Shown here: piece by piece, positions 22,223 to 29,649 of the stretch | How positions within the stretch are numbered: position 1 is the first letter of the stretch | Layout of the letters: each line of letters opens with the position of its first letter | DNA from: Spirochaetota bacterium | GTDB lineage: Bacteria; Spirochaetota; UBA12135; COTS27; JAFLEE01 | Assembly: GCA_017302015.1 (NCBI GenBank) | Contig: JAFLEE010000066.1 | Coordinates: 1 to 31,052 of the forward strand | DNA: 31,052 nt | Direction: 5' to 3' | Made by a program: the position numbers and the translations under genes | The notes under the pieces: model-generated | Database searches by the model: none | Seen by the model: the letters and a program-made list of their open reading frames with translations, nothing else | Told to the model about the DNA's origin: nothing

Positions 22223-23155
22223 ATGCATTCCCTCATCCTCCTTCCGTTCCTCCTCATGGCTTTCGGTTGGGCCCAAGGAACCAACCGTTCCCCCGCGCCC
22301 CACCCCCTTTTCCTCTCGCCCCAAGATGAACGGGATCTCTTCACCTACCAGAAGAAAGACCACGATTGGTACGGCCGGGCCGAAGAGCGCCCGCGCTTCC
22401 TCACCAATGCCCCGGGAGACAAAATGGGGCCCACCATCCTCCAGCGCAGCGGCCGGGGGCGCCTCGGCGACCATAACCTTTTCCTCGACGCCCTCTTCCG
22501 GGGCCGCCTCATCCACCGCCGCGATGGCAACCTCTCCAATTATTTCGAACGGTCGTTGTTCATCGATATCGGGTCCGCCCTGCTCACGGGCGACGGGGCC
22601 CCGACCTGCCGCGATCTCTGGGAAGACGAGCGGGTACGCCCCCATCTCGCGGACCTCATCGCCACCGATATCAACGACCCGGATAGCCGCTATGTCGACC
22701 AGTACCGCGCCGGCACGAACCGCCTGCCGTTCCCCGTCAAGGAGATCCCCCTGGCGCTCACGGAGATCGGGGCTTGGTCGAACCTCGTCGGAGACTCCGA
22801 CGCGCCCCTCATGATCCGCTCCGCCAATTCCGGCCCCGATCTCTACTACGAATCGGCCGTCCTCTCCAACCATTTCCGCAGTTTATTGCGCTACGCGCAG
22901 CGGCGGCCGCTGCTTTATTTTTTCTCGGTCTTCGTGGTCTACAAGGGCGCTCAAGACCCCGGCTTCCAGATCCTCGGGGTGGTGGACCGCCAGGTGGGTT
23001 TCAACCACCGCGGGCCCGCATGGACGAACATTGACTGGTCCCGGCGCGACCTCTCCGATCCGAAGGTCTTCTACCCGTGGGCCTGCCTCAAGGTATCGCC
23101 CGCGGCGAAGAACCCGGCTTCCGCCGAAGTGTCCGCCCGCGCGACGAATCGCTAG
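22223..23155 (+). CDS. Exported protein of unknown function
   Basis: The 310-residue protein starts with a signal peptide (HSLILLPFLLMAFGWAQG). A Rossmann-like stretch, SLFIDIGSALLTGDGAPTC then ADLIATDINDPDSRY, superficially resembles SAM methyltransferase motifs I and II, yet a signal peptide would place the protein where SAM is absent. A fold re-purposed for binding is possible; so is simple coincidence. The C-terminal third is aromatic and strand-rich (PLLYFFSVFVVYKG). No family is recognised. ATG 22223 is chosen because it begins the signal peptide; the open frame upstream is non-coding in character. It converges on the dehydrogenase gene across 9 bp. Confidence 0.7.
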   Translation: MHSLILLPFLLMAFGWAQGTNRSPAPHPLFLSPQDERDLFTYQKKDHDWYGRAEERPRFLTNAPGDKMGPTILQRSGRGRLGDHNLFLDALFRGRLIHRRDGNLSNYFERSLFIDIGSALLTGDGAPTCRDLWEDERVRPHLADLIATDINDPDSRYVDQYRAGTNRLPFPVKEIPLALTEIGAWSNLVGDSDAPLMIRSANSGPDLYYESAVLSNHFRSLLRYAQRRPLLYFFSVFVVYKGAQDPGFQILGVVDRQVGFNHRGPAWTNIDWSRRDLSDPKVFYPWACLKVSPAAKNPASAEVSARATNR

Positions 23156-23174
23156 GAAGGCCCGTCAGGCCTTC
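23156..23174. terminator. Hairpin between convergent genes
   Basis: GAAGGCC and GGCCTTC form a 7-bp perfect stem around CGTCA. It begins directly after the TAG of the plus-strand gene and includes the stop codon of the minus-strand dehydrogenase in and next to its loop. Neither strand has a T-run, so it is a weak bidirectional terminator or an mRNA end-stabiliser. Confidence 0.35.
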
Positions 23175-24733
23175 AGGGCCTTGCGCATCGCCGCGCGTAC
23201 TGCGCCGGGGCCCGCGAGCATCTCCCCGGTGAGGGCCTCGAGTTTCTTTCCGGTTTCCCCGAGGTCTTCGCCCATGACATCCTTGGAGGCGATGAGGGGC
23301 CGGAAGGCCGCGGCGGAGGCCGGGTCGCCCAATTTGGCCTTGCCGCCGCATTCCACGAGGAGCGCCTTGATGGGGTCTTCCTCGAGGGTGTAGGCCTGCC
23401 CCGCGTCATCGACGGCGAGGAGGTAGCGCAGGAAACCGGCCACGGGGAGGAGCAGGATCTCCATTTCCTTCGGGGCGAGGCCCTTCTCCCGGGCGGCGAA
23501 GAAGGTGTCCATGAAGCGCGGCTTCATCTTGGTGGAGCCGTTGAGCGCGATGCGCATGGGGTCGTCGGGGATGTTCGGGTTATTGAGCCGCAGGATCGCG
23601 TCGCGGGCGAAATCCTTCGGGTCGAACATCTTCGGCCGGGCCACGGTGCGGATGACGAGGTCGATGATGCGCGTGATGACCGCGGTGAGATCCTGGTCCT
23701 GCATGGCCTTGTAGATGGCGTATTTGCCCCGGTAGCCCAGCAGCACGCCGAGGCCGGCGATGGCCGAATGGCTCATGTTGAGGATGCGCAATTTCATGTC
23801 TTCGTAGCGTTTCACGTCCTCGTAGTCGGGGCACATGAAAACGCCTTCGGCGTCCTGGAGCGCGGGGCGGCCGGCGGGGAAGAGGTCTTCCACCGCCCAA
23901 TAGCGCACCTTCTCCGTCACCACCAGGTTGCTCCGCACGCCCAGGTCGGCCATGACGGCCAAAGAGGCGTCGTCGGGGGCCACGGCGATGCGGTCGATCA
24001 TCGTGTTGGGGAAGGAGAACTTCGAGGGGTCGGAAAGGTATTGGGTGAAGCCCTTGGGCGCGAATCCCTTCTTTTCCCAGGCCTGGGCCACCGTGCGGAG
24101 CGTCGCGCCGGTCACATGGCCGTTGCCGGAGAAGTTGGTGCAACTCACCAGGGCGAAATGAAGCCCCGCCTTGAAGCGCTCCAGGGCGAAGGCCGTCCAC
24201 TTCGCGGGGTCGGTGGCGACGGTGCCCTCCTCGAGATCCTTCTTCAGGTTGGGATTCACCGCTTCGGCGAACTCGCCGCCGCGATAGTTGACCCCGTAGA
24301 CGCCCTCCGGCGCGTTGATGGTGGCGAACTGCACCCGGGGGTCTCGAGCGTACTCGAGCATCTTCTGGAAACTCAGGCTCGCCGCGTTGGCGTCGACCAT
24401 GAGCACCGATTTGATCGCGCCCTGGATCTTGGGGAGCACCTCGCCCTTGCCGGAACCGAAGATGAGTTGGGTCATCATGTAATCGGAGGCGGCGAGTTCG
24501 GTCACGTAGCGCATCGCGAAGGTTTCGATGCCCGCCATCATGCCCGCCTCGGGGTTCTTGTCGAGGAGATCCTGGAGGATATCGCCCGTGTGCCCGTAGG
24601 CCATGCGCCCTGCGGAGAACGACAGGGACTTCACCGGCAGCCGGCGCCGATCGTAGGCGGGGAGTTGGGCCTTCTTTCCCTTCCAAAAGGCCTTGTCTTC
24701 GAGCAATTCCTGGTCGAGGATCCTGGACGTCAT
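23165..24733 (-). CDS. Mannitol-dehydrogenase-family polyol/uronate oxidoreductase
   Basis: The 522-residue enzyme belongs to the long-chain polyol dehydrogenase family (mannitol 2-dehydrogenase, fructuronate and tagaturonate reductases), which are NAD(P)-dependent and metal-independent. The catalytic signature KxxxxNxxH is present as Lys314, Asn319 and His322 in MKLRILNMSHS. The segment SCTNFSGNG corresponds to the family's SCDN-x-x-x-NG block. The N-terminal SFSAGRMAYGHTGDI replaces the usual GxGxFHRxH motif, so cofactor binding at that point is divergent. ATG 24733 has a good AGGAG 6 nt upstream. It follows gnd after 95 bp, so the pair may feed a keto-sugar or polyol into the pentose-phosphate pathway. 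Substrate is not determinable here. Confidence 0.88.
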   Translation of the reverse strand: MTSRILDQELLEDKAFWKGKKAQLPAYDRRRLPVKSLSFSAGRMAYGHTGDILQDLLDKNPEAGMMAGIETFAMRYVTELAASDYMMTQLIFGSGKGEVLPKIQGAIKSVLMVDANAASLSFQKMLEYARDPRVQFATINAPEGVYGVNYRGGEFAEAVNPNLKKDLEEGTVATDPAKWTAFALERFKAGLHFALVSCTNFSGNGHVTGATLRTVAQAWEKKGFAPKGFTQYLSDPSKFSFPNTMIDRIAVAPDDASLAVMADLGVRSNLVVTEKVRYWAVEDLFPAGRPALQDAEGVFMCPDYEDVKRYEDMKLRILNMSHSAIAGLGVLLGYRGKYAIYKAMQDQDLTAVITRIIDLVIRTVARPKMFDPKDFARDAILRLNNPNIPDDPMRIALNGSTKMKPRFMDTFFAAREKGLAPKEMEILLLPVAGFLRYLLAVDDAGQAYTLEEDPIKALLVECGGKAKLGDPASAAAFRPLIASKDVMGEDLGETGKKLEALTGEMLAGPGAVRAAMRKALKA

Positions 24734-24795
24734 GGGAACTCCTTACGGGGATCGGCGGGCATCGTCTGCATGGGACTGGGTCGGAGGCGCCAGTT

Positions 24796-24817
24796 CCCCT
24801 CCCGCGCGGGGGAGGGG
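24796..24817. repeat. GC-rich hairpin between gnd and the dehydrogenase gene
   Basis: CCCCTCCC pairs perfectly with GGGAGGGG over a GCGCGG loop in the 95-bp gap between the two minus-strand genes. No T-run follows on the minus strand, so it is more likely an mRNA-stabilising or attenuating structure than a complete terminator. Confidence 0.5.
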
Positions 24818-24828
24818 AGGCCGCGCGA

Positions 24829-26274
24829 TCAGACCTGGTAGGTGGAGGAGACCGTGTCGCCGCCGCGGCCGGTCCAATTGTGGTGGAACATCTCGCCGCG
24901 GGGCTTGTCCACCCGCTCGAAATTATGGGCGCCGAAATAGTCGCGCTGGGCCTGGAGCAGGTTGGCGGGCAGGTTCGGCGTTCGATAGCCGTCGAAATAG
25001 GAGAGAGCGATGCTGATGGCGGGGACGGGGATCCCGTTGACCACGGCGGAGGCCACGACGCGCCGCCAGCCCTCTTGGGCCTTCTGGAGCTGCTCGGCGA
25101 AGAACGGGGTGGTCATGAGGTTCACGAGTTCCGGGTTCTTGTCGAAGGCTTCCTTGATCTTCCCGAGGAAAGCCGAGCGGATGATGCACCCGCCGCGCCA
25201 CATGAGGGCGATGCCGCCGTTATTGAGTTTCCACCCGTTCTCCTTCCCCGCGGCCCGCAGCAGGGCGTAGCCCTGGGCGTAGCTCACGATCTTGGAGGCG
25301 TAGACGGCGCGCTCGAGGTCCGCGAGGAACGCCTTGCGGTCGCCGGTGAAGGCGGCCTTCGGCCCCTTGAGGATCTTCCCGGCCTCCACCCGCTCGTCCT
25401 TCTGGGAGGAGATGCAGCGGGCGAACACCGATTCGGCGATGAGGGTGAGGGGCACGCCGAGGTCGAGAGCGGAGGTGCCCGTCCACTTGCCCGTGCCCTT
25501 TTGGCCGGCCTTGTCGAGGATCTTGTCGACGAGGGGCTTGCCGTCGGCGTCCTTGGCGGCGAGGATATCCCGGGTGATCTCGATGAGGTAGCTGTCGAGG
25601 TCGCCCTGGTTCCATGCCTTGAAGACCTCGTGCATCTCGGGGGCGCTCATGCCCAGGAGGTCGCGCATGAGGTGGTAGGCCTCGCCGATGATCTGCATGT
25701 CGCCGTACTCGATGCCGTTGTGCACCATCTTCACGTAATGCCCGGCGCCGCCTTCGCCGACCCAGTCGCAGCAGGGGTCGTGCCCGGCCTTGGCCGCGAT
25801 GGCCTGGAAGATCGGCTTCACGGTCGTCCACGCCGCGGGGGATCCGCCCGGCATGATCGACGGGCCGAGGAGCGCGCCCTCTTCGCCGCCGGAGACGCCC
25901 GTGCCGATGTAGAGGAGGCCCTTGGCTTCGGCTTCCTTCACCCGGCGGATGGTGTCGGGGTAATGGGTATTGCCGCCGTCGATGAGGATATCGCCCTTCT
26001 CGAGGTGCGGGGCGATCTGCGCGATGGTGTCGTCCACCGCCGAACCGGCCTTGACCATGATCATGATCTTGCGGGGTTTCTTGAGGGATTTCACGAGTTC
26101 GGCCACGGATTTGGCCCCGATGATCTTCTTGCCCTTGCCGCGGCCGGCGACGAACGCCTCGACCTTGTCGACGGTGCGGTTGAAGACGGCGACGGTGAAT
26201 CCCTTGGATTCCATGTTGAGAACGAGGTTTTCGCCCATGACGGCGAGCCCGACGAGGCCGATATCTGCTTCCAT
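24829..26274 (-). CDS. gnd: 6-phosphogluconate dehydrogenase (decarboxylating)
   Basis: The enzyme oxidises and decarboxylates 6-phosphogluconate to ribulose 5-phosphate with NADP, in the oxidative pentose-phosphate pathway. At 481 residues it is the long form. Motifs include the N-terminal GLAVMGENLVLNM (nucleotide binding), GTGVSGGEEGALLGPSIMPG, the catalytic VKMVHNGIEYGDMQ segment with its Lys and Glu, and a C-terminal FHHNWTGRGGD tail. The start is taken as ATG 26274, five nt after AGGAG; GTG 26280 overlaps that ribosome-binding site and is less likely. A TAGAAT -10 lies upstream inside the end of the PPTase gene. Confidence 0.97.
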   Translation of the reverse strand: MEADIGLVGLAVMGENLVLNMESKGFTVAVFNRTVDKVEAFVAGRGKGKKIIGAKSVAELVKSLKKPRKIMIMVKAGSAVDDTIAQIAPHLEKGDILIDGGNTHYPDTIRRVKEAEAKGLLYIGTGVSGGEEGALLGPSIMPGGSPAAWTTVKPIFQAIAAKAGHDPCCDWVGEGGAGHYVKMVHNGIEYGDMQIIGEAYHLMRDLLGMSAPEMHEVFKAWNQGDLDSYLIEITRDILAAKDADGKPLVDKILDKAGQKGTGKWTGTSALDLGVPLTLIAESVFARCISSQKDERVEAGKILKGPKAAFTGDRKAFLADLERAVYASKIVSYAQGYALLRAAGKENGWKLNNGGIALMWRGGCIIRSAFLGKIKEAFDKNPELVNLMTTPFFAEQLQKAQEGWRRVVASAVVNGIPVPAISIALSYFDGYRTPNLPANLLQAQRDYFGAHNFERVDKPRGEMFHHNWTGRGGDTVSSTYQV

Positions 26275-26290
26275 GGTCACTCCTGTTAAA

Positions 26291-26353
26291 TCAGCGGACC
26301 GCGAAGTTCTCGCGCACCCGGCGACGGGTCGTGGGGAGAAAGCCCCTTTTCAC
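26291..26353 (-). other. Possible 20-codon leader ORF before gnd
   Basis: GTG at 26353 overlaps the PPTase stop as GTGA, the same arrangement as many true gene pairs here. It opens VKRGFLPTTRRRVRENFAVR and stops at 26291, 17 nt before the gnd ATG. It has no clear ribosome-binding site and could be chance. Confidence 0.25.
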
Positions 26354-27156
26354 CGCGCAGGCGATTCTAGCATGTCTGTTTCCTTCGGGAAACAACCGGT
26401 TGCACGAAGGATTTTCCAGAATTCGGGCCCCGGTTGAGGCACGCTTTTTTTGGGGTGAACGACGGCGAAAACGTGCCCATCCCGGATCCAGGCATGGCCC
26501 GCGTATTGCCCGAAATTTCGGAAAGTGGCGCGGAATAACCCGTCCCCGTGCTCATGGAGGGCCTCCAATTCGAGCACCTCGAAGGGTACCGTAAAGCCGC
26601 AGCGCACCGCCTTGGAGAGCGCTTCTCGGAGGGACCAATAGAGGACCGCGGCCGAGGGGGCATCCAGCGCCAGGTTCCGGGATGCGTCCCGCTCCCGTGG
26701 GGTGGTCACGCGGTCGTAGGTTGCGAGTCGCGCCGGGTTGATGGGCTCCAAGTCGATCCCCGTCGCGTGCCCGGCCTCGACCGCCAGGCAGATCGCGGCG
26801 CCATCCGTATGGGTGAGGGTGAGATCGGGCACGTCCGCCACCGGTGCCTTCAAGATGGGGTATTCCAGGATGGCCGCCACGGTCTCCAGGCGGCCGGGCG
26901 GGAGGCCCGTCCAATCGGACGCCGCGCGTTTTAAGGCATAGCGGCCCATCAGGTAGGTGCGCCTTCGGCGCTCGATCTTGAGGGACGAGAGGGCCTCTTC
27001 CTCGGACGCGAAAAGATAGGTCGCCCGGTTCCGCTCGATAAAGTCAAAGGCGCCCTTGTGCACGAGGGCCAACCGACCGCGAACCGGCCCGTCCGGGCGG
27101 TCGAACGGAAAATCGACGAGGCATTCCCCGTGGAATCGGCTTTCGGGCAGCGTCAT
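26350..27156 (-). CDS. Sfp-type 4'-phosphopantetheinyl transferase
   Basis: The 268-residue enzyme moves phosphopantetheine from CoA to the serine of carrier proteins. It shows the family's two magnesium and CoA motifs: ATGIDLEPINPARL (the GxDxE block) and LYWSLREALSKAV (the WSxKEAxxK block, with Arg for the first Lys), and an upstream DLTLTHTDGAAICLAV like the SHxxG segment. Length fits the Sfp class. ATG 27156 overlaps the crotonase stop as ATGA; the open frame continues upstream only as a shadow. Its place at the end of a PKS locus makes the three PKS carrier domains the expected substrates. Confidence 0.9.
   Translation of the reverse strand: MTLPESRFHGECLVDFPFDRPDGPVRGRLALVHKGAFDFIERNRATYLFASEEEALSSLKIERRRRTYLMGRYALKRAASDWTGLPPGRLETVAAILEYPILKAPVADVPDLTLTHTDGAAICLAVEAGHATGIDLEPINPARLATYDRVTTPRERDASRNLALDAPSAAVLYWSLREALSKAVRCGFTVPFEVLELEALHEHGDGLFRATFRNFGQYAGHAWIRDGHVFAVVHPKKSVPQPGPEFWKILRATGCFPKETDMLESPAR
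26364..26369 (-). promoter_or_regulatory. Candidate TAGAAT -10 for gnd
   Basis: The minus strand reads TAGAAT within the last codons of the PPTase gene, about 90 nt before the gnd ATG. A transcript from here would carry an 80-nt leader including the 20-codon leader ORF. The -35 is weak. Confidence 0.4.
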
Positions 27157-27983
27157 GGTCGGGAAGAATTGGGGGAAGGATTCGCCGGAACGCGCGGAAA
27201 GGAATCGAAAGCCCTTGCGGCTTCTTGCCCTTCCGGATGCTCCACACCAGGGTTCTCGCGGTTTTGGGGATCGAGGAGTATCTCGTGGATGCGCCCGAAG
27301 GACCCGGGAGGATGGGATCCAGGCCGATGACCGCGTATCGGCGGCGAAAACTTGCCGAGGGAACGCGCCTTCGGAACCACGCGGGCCGCGCGGAGCAGGA
27401 TTCTTTCGAGGGACTGTTCCAGATTCTCGCTCACCTCGTCGGCGAGGCCCAATTGGAGCGCCTCCGCCGACAGGAACGTCCGGGCGGTGACGGCGAGCAG
27501 GTAGGTCTTGTGGAAGCCGATGCGGCGCATCAGGAAGGGCACCACGCTCGCCGGCAGGAACCCCTGGAGCATCTCGGAGAGGTTGAAACTCGCGGAGGGT
27601 CCGCAAAGCACGAAATCCGAAGCGGCGATGAGGCCGATGGCGCAGGAATGCGCGCGCCCCTCCACCATGCTGAGGATCCATTTCGGGCTTCGAACCAGGC
27701 GATGGAGGAAGGCGAGATAGCGCGCCACGGTCGGCGTCGAGCGACCGGGGGCATTCCGGGAATCGGCGAGGAACCCCGATTCCATTGCGGCGCAGAAATG
27801 TTGCGCCGTTCCGGAGAAATGGATCGCGAAAAGATCCGCATCCCCTTCGGCCCCATCGAGCACCTGGTGGAGCTCTTCCACGAAGGCTCCGCCAGGTTCT
27901 TGATTGGAGGCTTGGCCGCTAAAATGGACGCGCAGGAGCCCGCCTTGGCGGGAAAGCGAGAGATGATGGAGGGGCGCGTCCAT
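27153..27983 (-). CDS. PksH/CurE-like (ECH1) crotonase of PKS beta-branching
   Basis: The 276-residue crotonase matches the ECH1 dehydratases of HMG-CoA-synthase cassettes, which dehydrate a 3-hydroxy-3-methylglutaryl-type intermediate on a carrier protein. The core AIGLIAASDFVLC and FNLSEMLQGFLPASVVPFLM fits PksH-type sequences better than primary-metabolism hydratases. Of the two glutamates of classic enoyl-CoA hydratase, the second (SEM) is kept; the first is replaced by Gly in the SCAIGL stretch. The divergent tail still aligns around RIHEILLDPQNRE with the family's NRxxFxDPxN helix, so I see no frameshift despite its lower third-position GC. It lies 6 bp after the carrier-like gene and overlaps the PPTase start. 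Confidence 0.8.
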   Translation of the reverse strand: MDAPLHHLSLSRQGGLLRVHFSGQASNQEPGGAFVEELHQVLDGAEGDADLFAIHFSGTAQHFCAAMESGFLADSRNAPGRSTPTVARYLAFLHRLVRSPKWILSMVEGRAHSCAIGLIAASDFVLCGPSASFNLSEMLQGFLPASVVPFLMRRIGFHKTYLLAVTARTFLSAEALQLGLADEVSENLEQSLERILLRAARVVPKARSLGKFSPPIRGHRPGSHPPGSFGRIHEILLDPQNRENPGVEHPEGQEAARAFDSFPRVPANPSPNSSRP

Positions 27984-27989
27984 GGCGTT

Positions 27990-28262
27990 TCAAGCGGTCA
28001 GATGCTCGGAAAATAGGACCGCGACATCGCGGAGCCTGGCGGCATTCCGGAGTTCGCTGGGCGCCGGCCGGACCCCCAAGGCCTCCATCATCCGGGCGAC
28101 GAGGTCGTCCCATTCGCCAGGTGCCATGCCGAGTTCTCGAACGCTCGTGTCGGGGCTGAGGCGAGCTTCATCGAGGCCCGGCAAGTCTTCCAAAATCTTT
28201 CCCCGCAACCACCCGTAAATCCGGAATTGCGCTTCACTGAGACCGTAGGTGGGGGGCATCAT
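27990..28262 (-). CDS. Carrier-protein-like protein lacking the attachment serine
   Basis: The 90-residue product has the size and four-helix pattern of a free acyl carrier protein: FRIYGWLRGKILEDLPGL (helix 1), SVRELGMAPGEWDDLVARM (helix 2), and a C-terminal RLRDVAVLFSEHL (helix 4). Where carriers have LGxDSL, this has LGMAPGEW, so Pro stands in place of the serine that carries phosphopantetheine. The codon is CCT, one base from TCT (Ser). Starts are ATG 28262 or 28259, 4 bp after the WG gene stop. In beta-branching operons a free donor ACP (AcpK) normally precedes the HCS/ECH genes; this gene holds that position but cannot be loaded. It could be a structural adaptor or a decayed AcpK. Confidence 0.7.
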   Translation of the reverse strand: MMPPTYGLSEAQFRIYGWLRGKILEDLPGLDEARLSPDTSVRELGMAPGEWDDLVARMMEALGVRPAPSELRNAARLRDVAVLFSEHLTA

Positions 28263-28266
28263 CGGT

Positions 28267-29610
28267 TCAACGGTTGGAGGGGCCACCGGCTTTGGGCGGA
28301 ACGCTCGGCGCTCCGTCACTCTTCTCGGGGGCCGCCCGGGGATCCTGCTTTGCGTTGGGGAGCGCGAGATAGCCAACCATCCCGCCTTTTTCGACCTTCG
28401 CGAGGCCCTCGCAGACCTCGTCGAGGGCGGCGTACTTCGCCGCGACCACCGTTTTGCCGGATCGGTCGAGCAACCCCCATTTGGAGCCTTCCCGGAAACG
28501 CCAATAGCCTTCGGTCCCGTTGGTGGAAATCTCGTCATAACGGGGAGAGACGATCTCCTTTCCCTCGGCGTTCACCAAACCCCAGGACCAGGTCTTCAGC
28601 AGTCCTTTGCGGTTGGTCCGGACCACCGCCCCGCCGCCAAGAAGGGGTTCCGCTTCATCGTAGGCGGGCTTGCAGACGATCTTGCATTTCGCGTTCACGA
28701 AGCCCCATTTTCCACCGCATTTCACGGCGGCGAGCCCCCCGGAAAAATCCTTGGCATCGTCGAAGGCCGGGGGCAGGAGGTTACGGGCATGGTGGTCGAT
28801 GAAGGTCCAAAGCCCCTCCTGTCGAACCCGGGCGAGACCCTCGCGGAATGGACCGACTTCCTCGTAGGTCGCGGGGATGGCGAAATTCCCCCGTTCATCG
28901 ATGAAGCCCCATTTGATCTTGTCCTTGTAGGTGGCGTTGCGGGAGAACATTTTGGCCATGGCCAGGCCTTCGTGGAAATCGCCGAGGTCGTCGAACTGCA
29001 CGGGGATATAGAAATTATTCGAATTGACGAACCCAAATTTGCCCTCCTGCTTCACCACGGCCCAGCCCTCCACGAGATCCCAGGCCATGTCGAAGACCGG
29101 GGGCACCACGAATTGCCCCCCGCGGTCGATCAAACCCCACTTCTCCCCGTCGCGGACCCGGGCGAGGCCGCCCTTGAAGTCGCGAACCTCTTCGAATTTC
29201 CCGGGATTCACGGGACGGCCCGCGGCGTTCACGAACCCCCATTTATTGGCCGTTTGCACCGCCGCCATGCCCTCGCTGAAGCGCCTCACCCGTTCCCCGC
29301 TGGGCTTGATGACCATCTTGCCGGCCCGGTTGATGGCCCCCCATTGCCCCCCGAGGTTCACCCACGCGAAGCCCCCGCAGAACTCATCCGCCTCGTCGTA
29401 TCGGGGCGGGATGATTTCCCTGCCTCTGCGGTCGTAATAGCCCCAACGCCCCGTGTCTTCGAAGGCGCCCTGTACGGACAACCGCGCGGCCACCAGCCCT
29501 TCGCGCATCGCCCCCCCTTCCGCGAAGCGGGGGGAAATGGCGAACTCTTGGGCCGAACCGAGCGCGGCGAGCATCAAGCCGAAAAGGAGATTGCGGGCGG
29601 GATGTTCCAT
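28267..29610 (-). CDS. Exported WG-repeat protein
   Basis: The 447-residue protein has a signal peptide (ARNLLFGLMLAALGSAQ) and about ten WG repeats spaced about 35-45 residues apart, of the form [K/R]WG(F/L/Y)(V/I)(D/N)xxG...(I/V)xPx(Y/F)(D/E), for example EKWGLIDRGGQFVVPPVFD and IKWGFIDERGNFAIPATY. The fifth repeat has FG and the seventh WT, so these are degenerate. WG repeats form beta-rich solenoids or propellers of unknown binding role and are common in secreted proteins. ATG 29610 is chosen over ATG 29622 because GGAGG lies 5 nt before it. It sits 39 bp after the PKS stop, inside an otherwise cytoplasmic polyketide operon. Confidence 0.88.
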   Translation of the reverse strand: MEHPARNLLFGLMLAALGSAQEFAISPRFAEGGAMREGLVAARLSVQGAFEDTGRWGYYDRRGREIIPPRYDEADEFCGGFAWVNLGGQWGAINRAGKMVIKPSGERVRRFSEGMAAVQTANKWGFVNAAGRPVNPGKFEEVRDFKGGLARVRDGEKWGLIDRGGQFVVPPVFDMAWDLVEGWAVVKQEGKFGFVNSNNFYIPVQFDDLGDFHEGLAMAKMFSRNATYKDKIKWGFIDERGNFAIPATYEEVGPFREGLARVRQEGLWTFIDHHARNLLPPAFDDAKDFSGGLAAVKCGGKWGFVNAKCKIVCKPAYDEAEPLLGGGAVVRTNRKGLLKTWSWGLVNAEGKEIVSPRYDEISTNGTEGYWRFREGSKWGLLDRSGKTVVAAKYAALDEVCEGLAKVEKGGMVGYLALPNAKQDPRAAPEKSDGAPSVPPKAGGPSNR

Positions 29611-29649
29611 GGGACCCTCCATTTCACGGATCCATTCAGGCGGGAATTC

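Noticed and set aside
24880-26289. 469-codon plus-strand open frame opposite gnd, and similar frames at 23768-24841 and 28249-29760
   Set aside because: They are antisense to clear gnd, dehydrogenase and WG-repeat genes and show the same low-information composition.
27153-27360. Possible frameshift in the crotonase C-terminus, because third-position GC falls and the tail is Pro-rich
   Set aside because: The in-frame RIHEILLDPQNRE segment fits the family's terminal helix, and the stop overlaps the PPTase start as ATGA, so the frame is consistent to the end.
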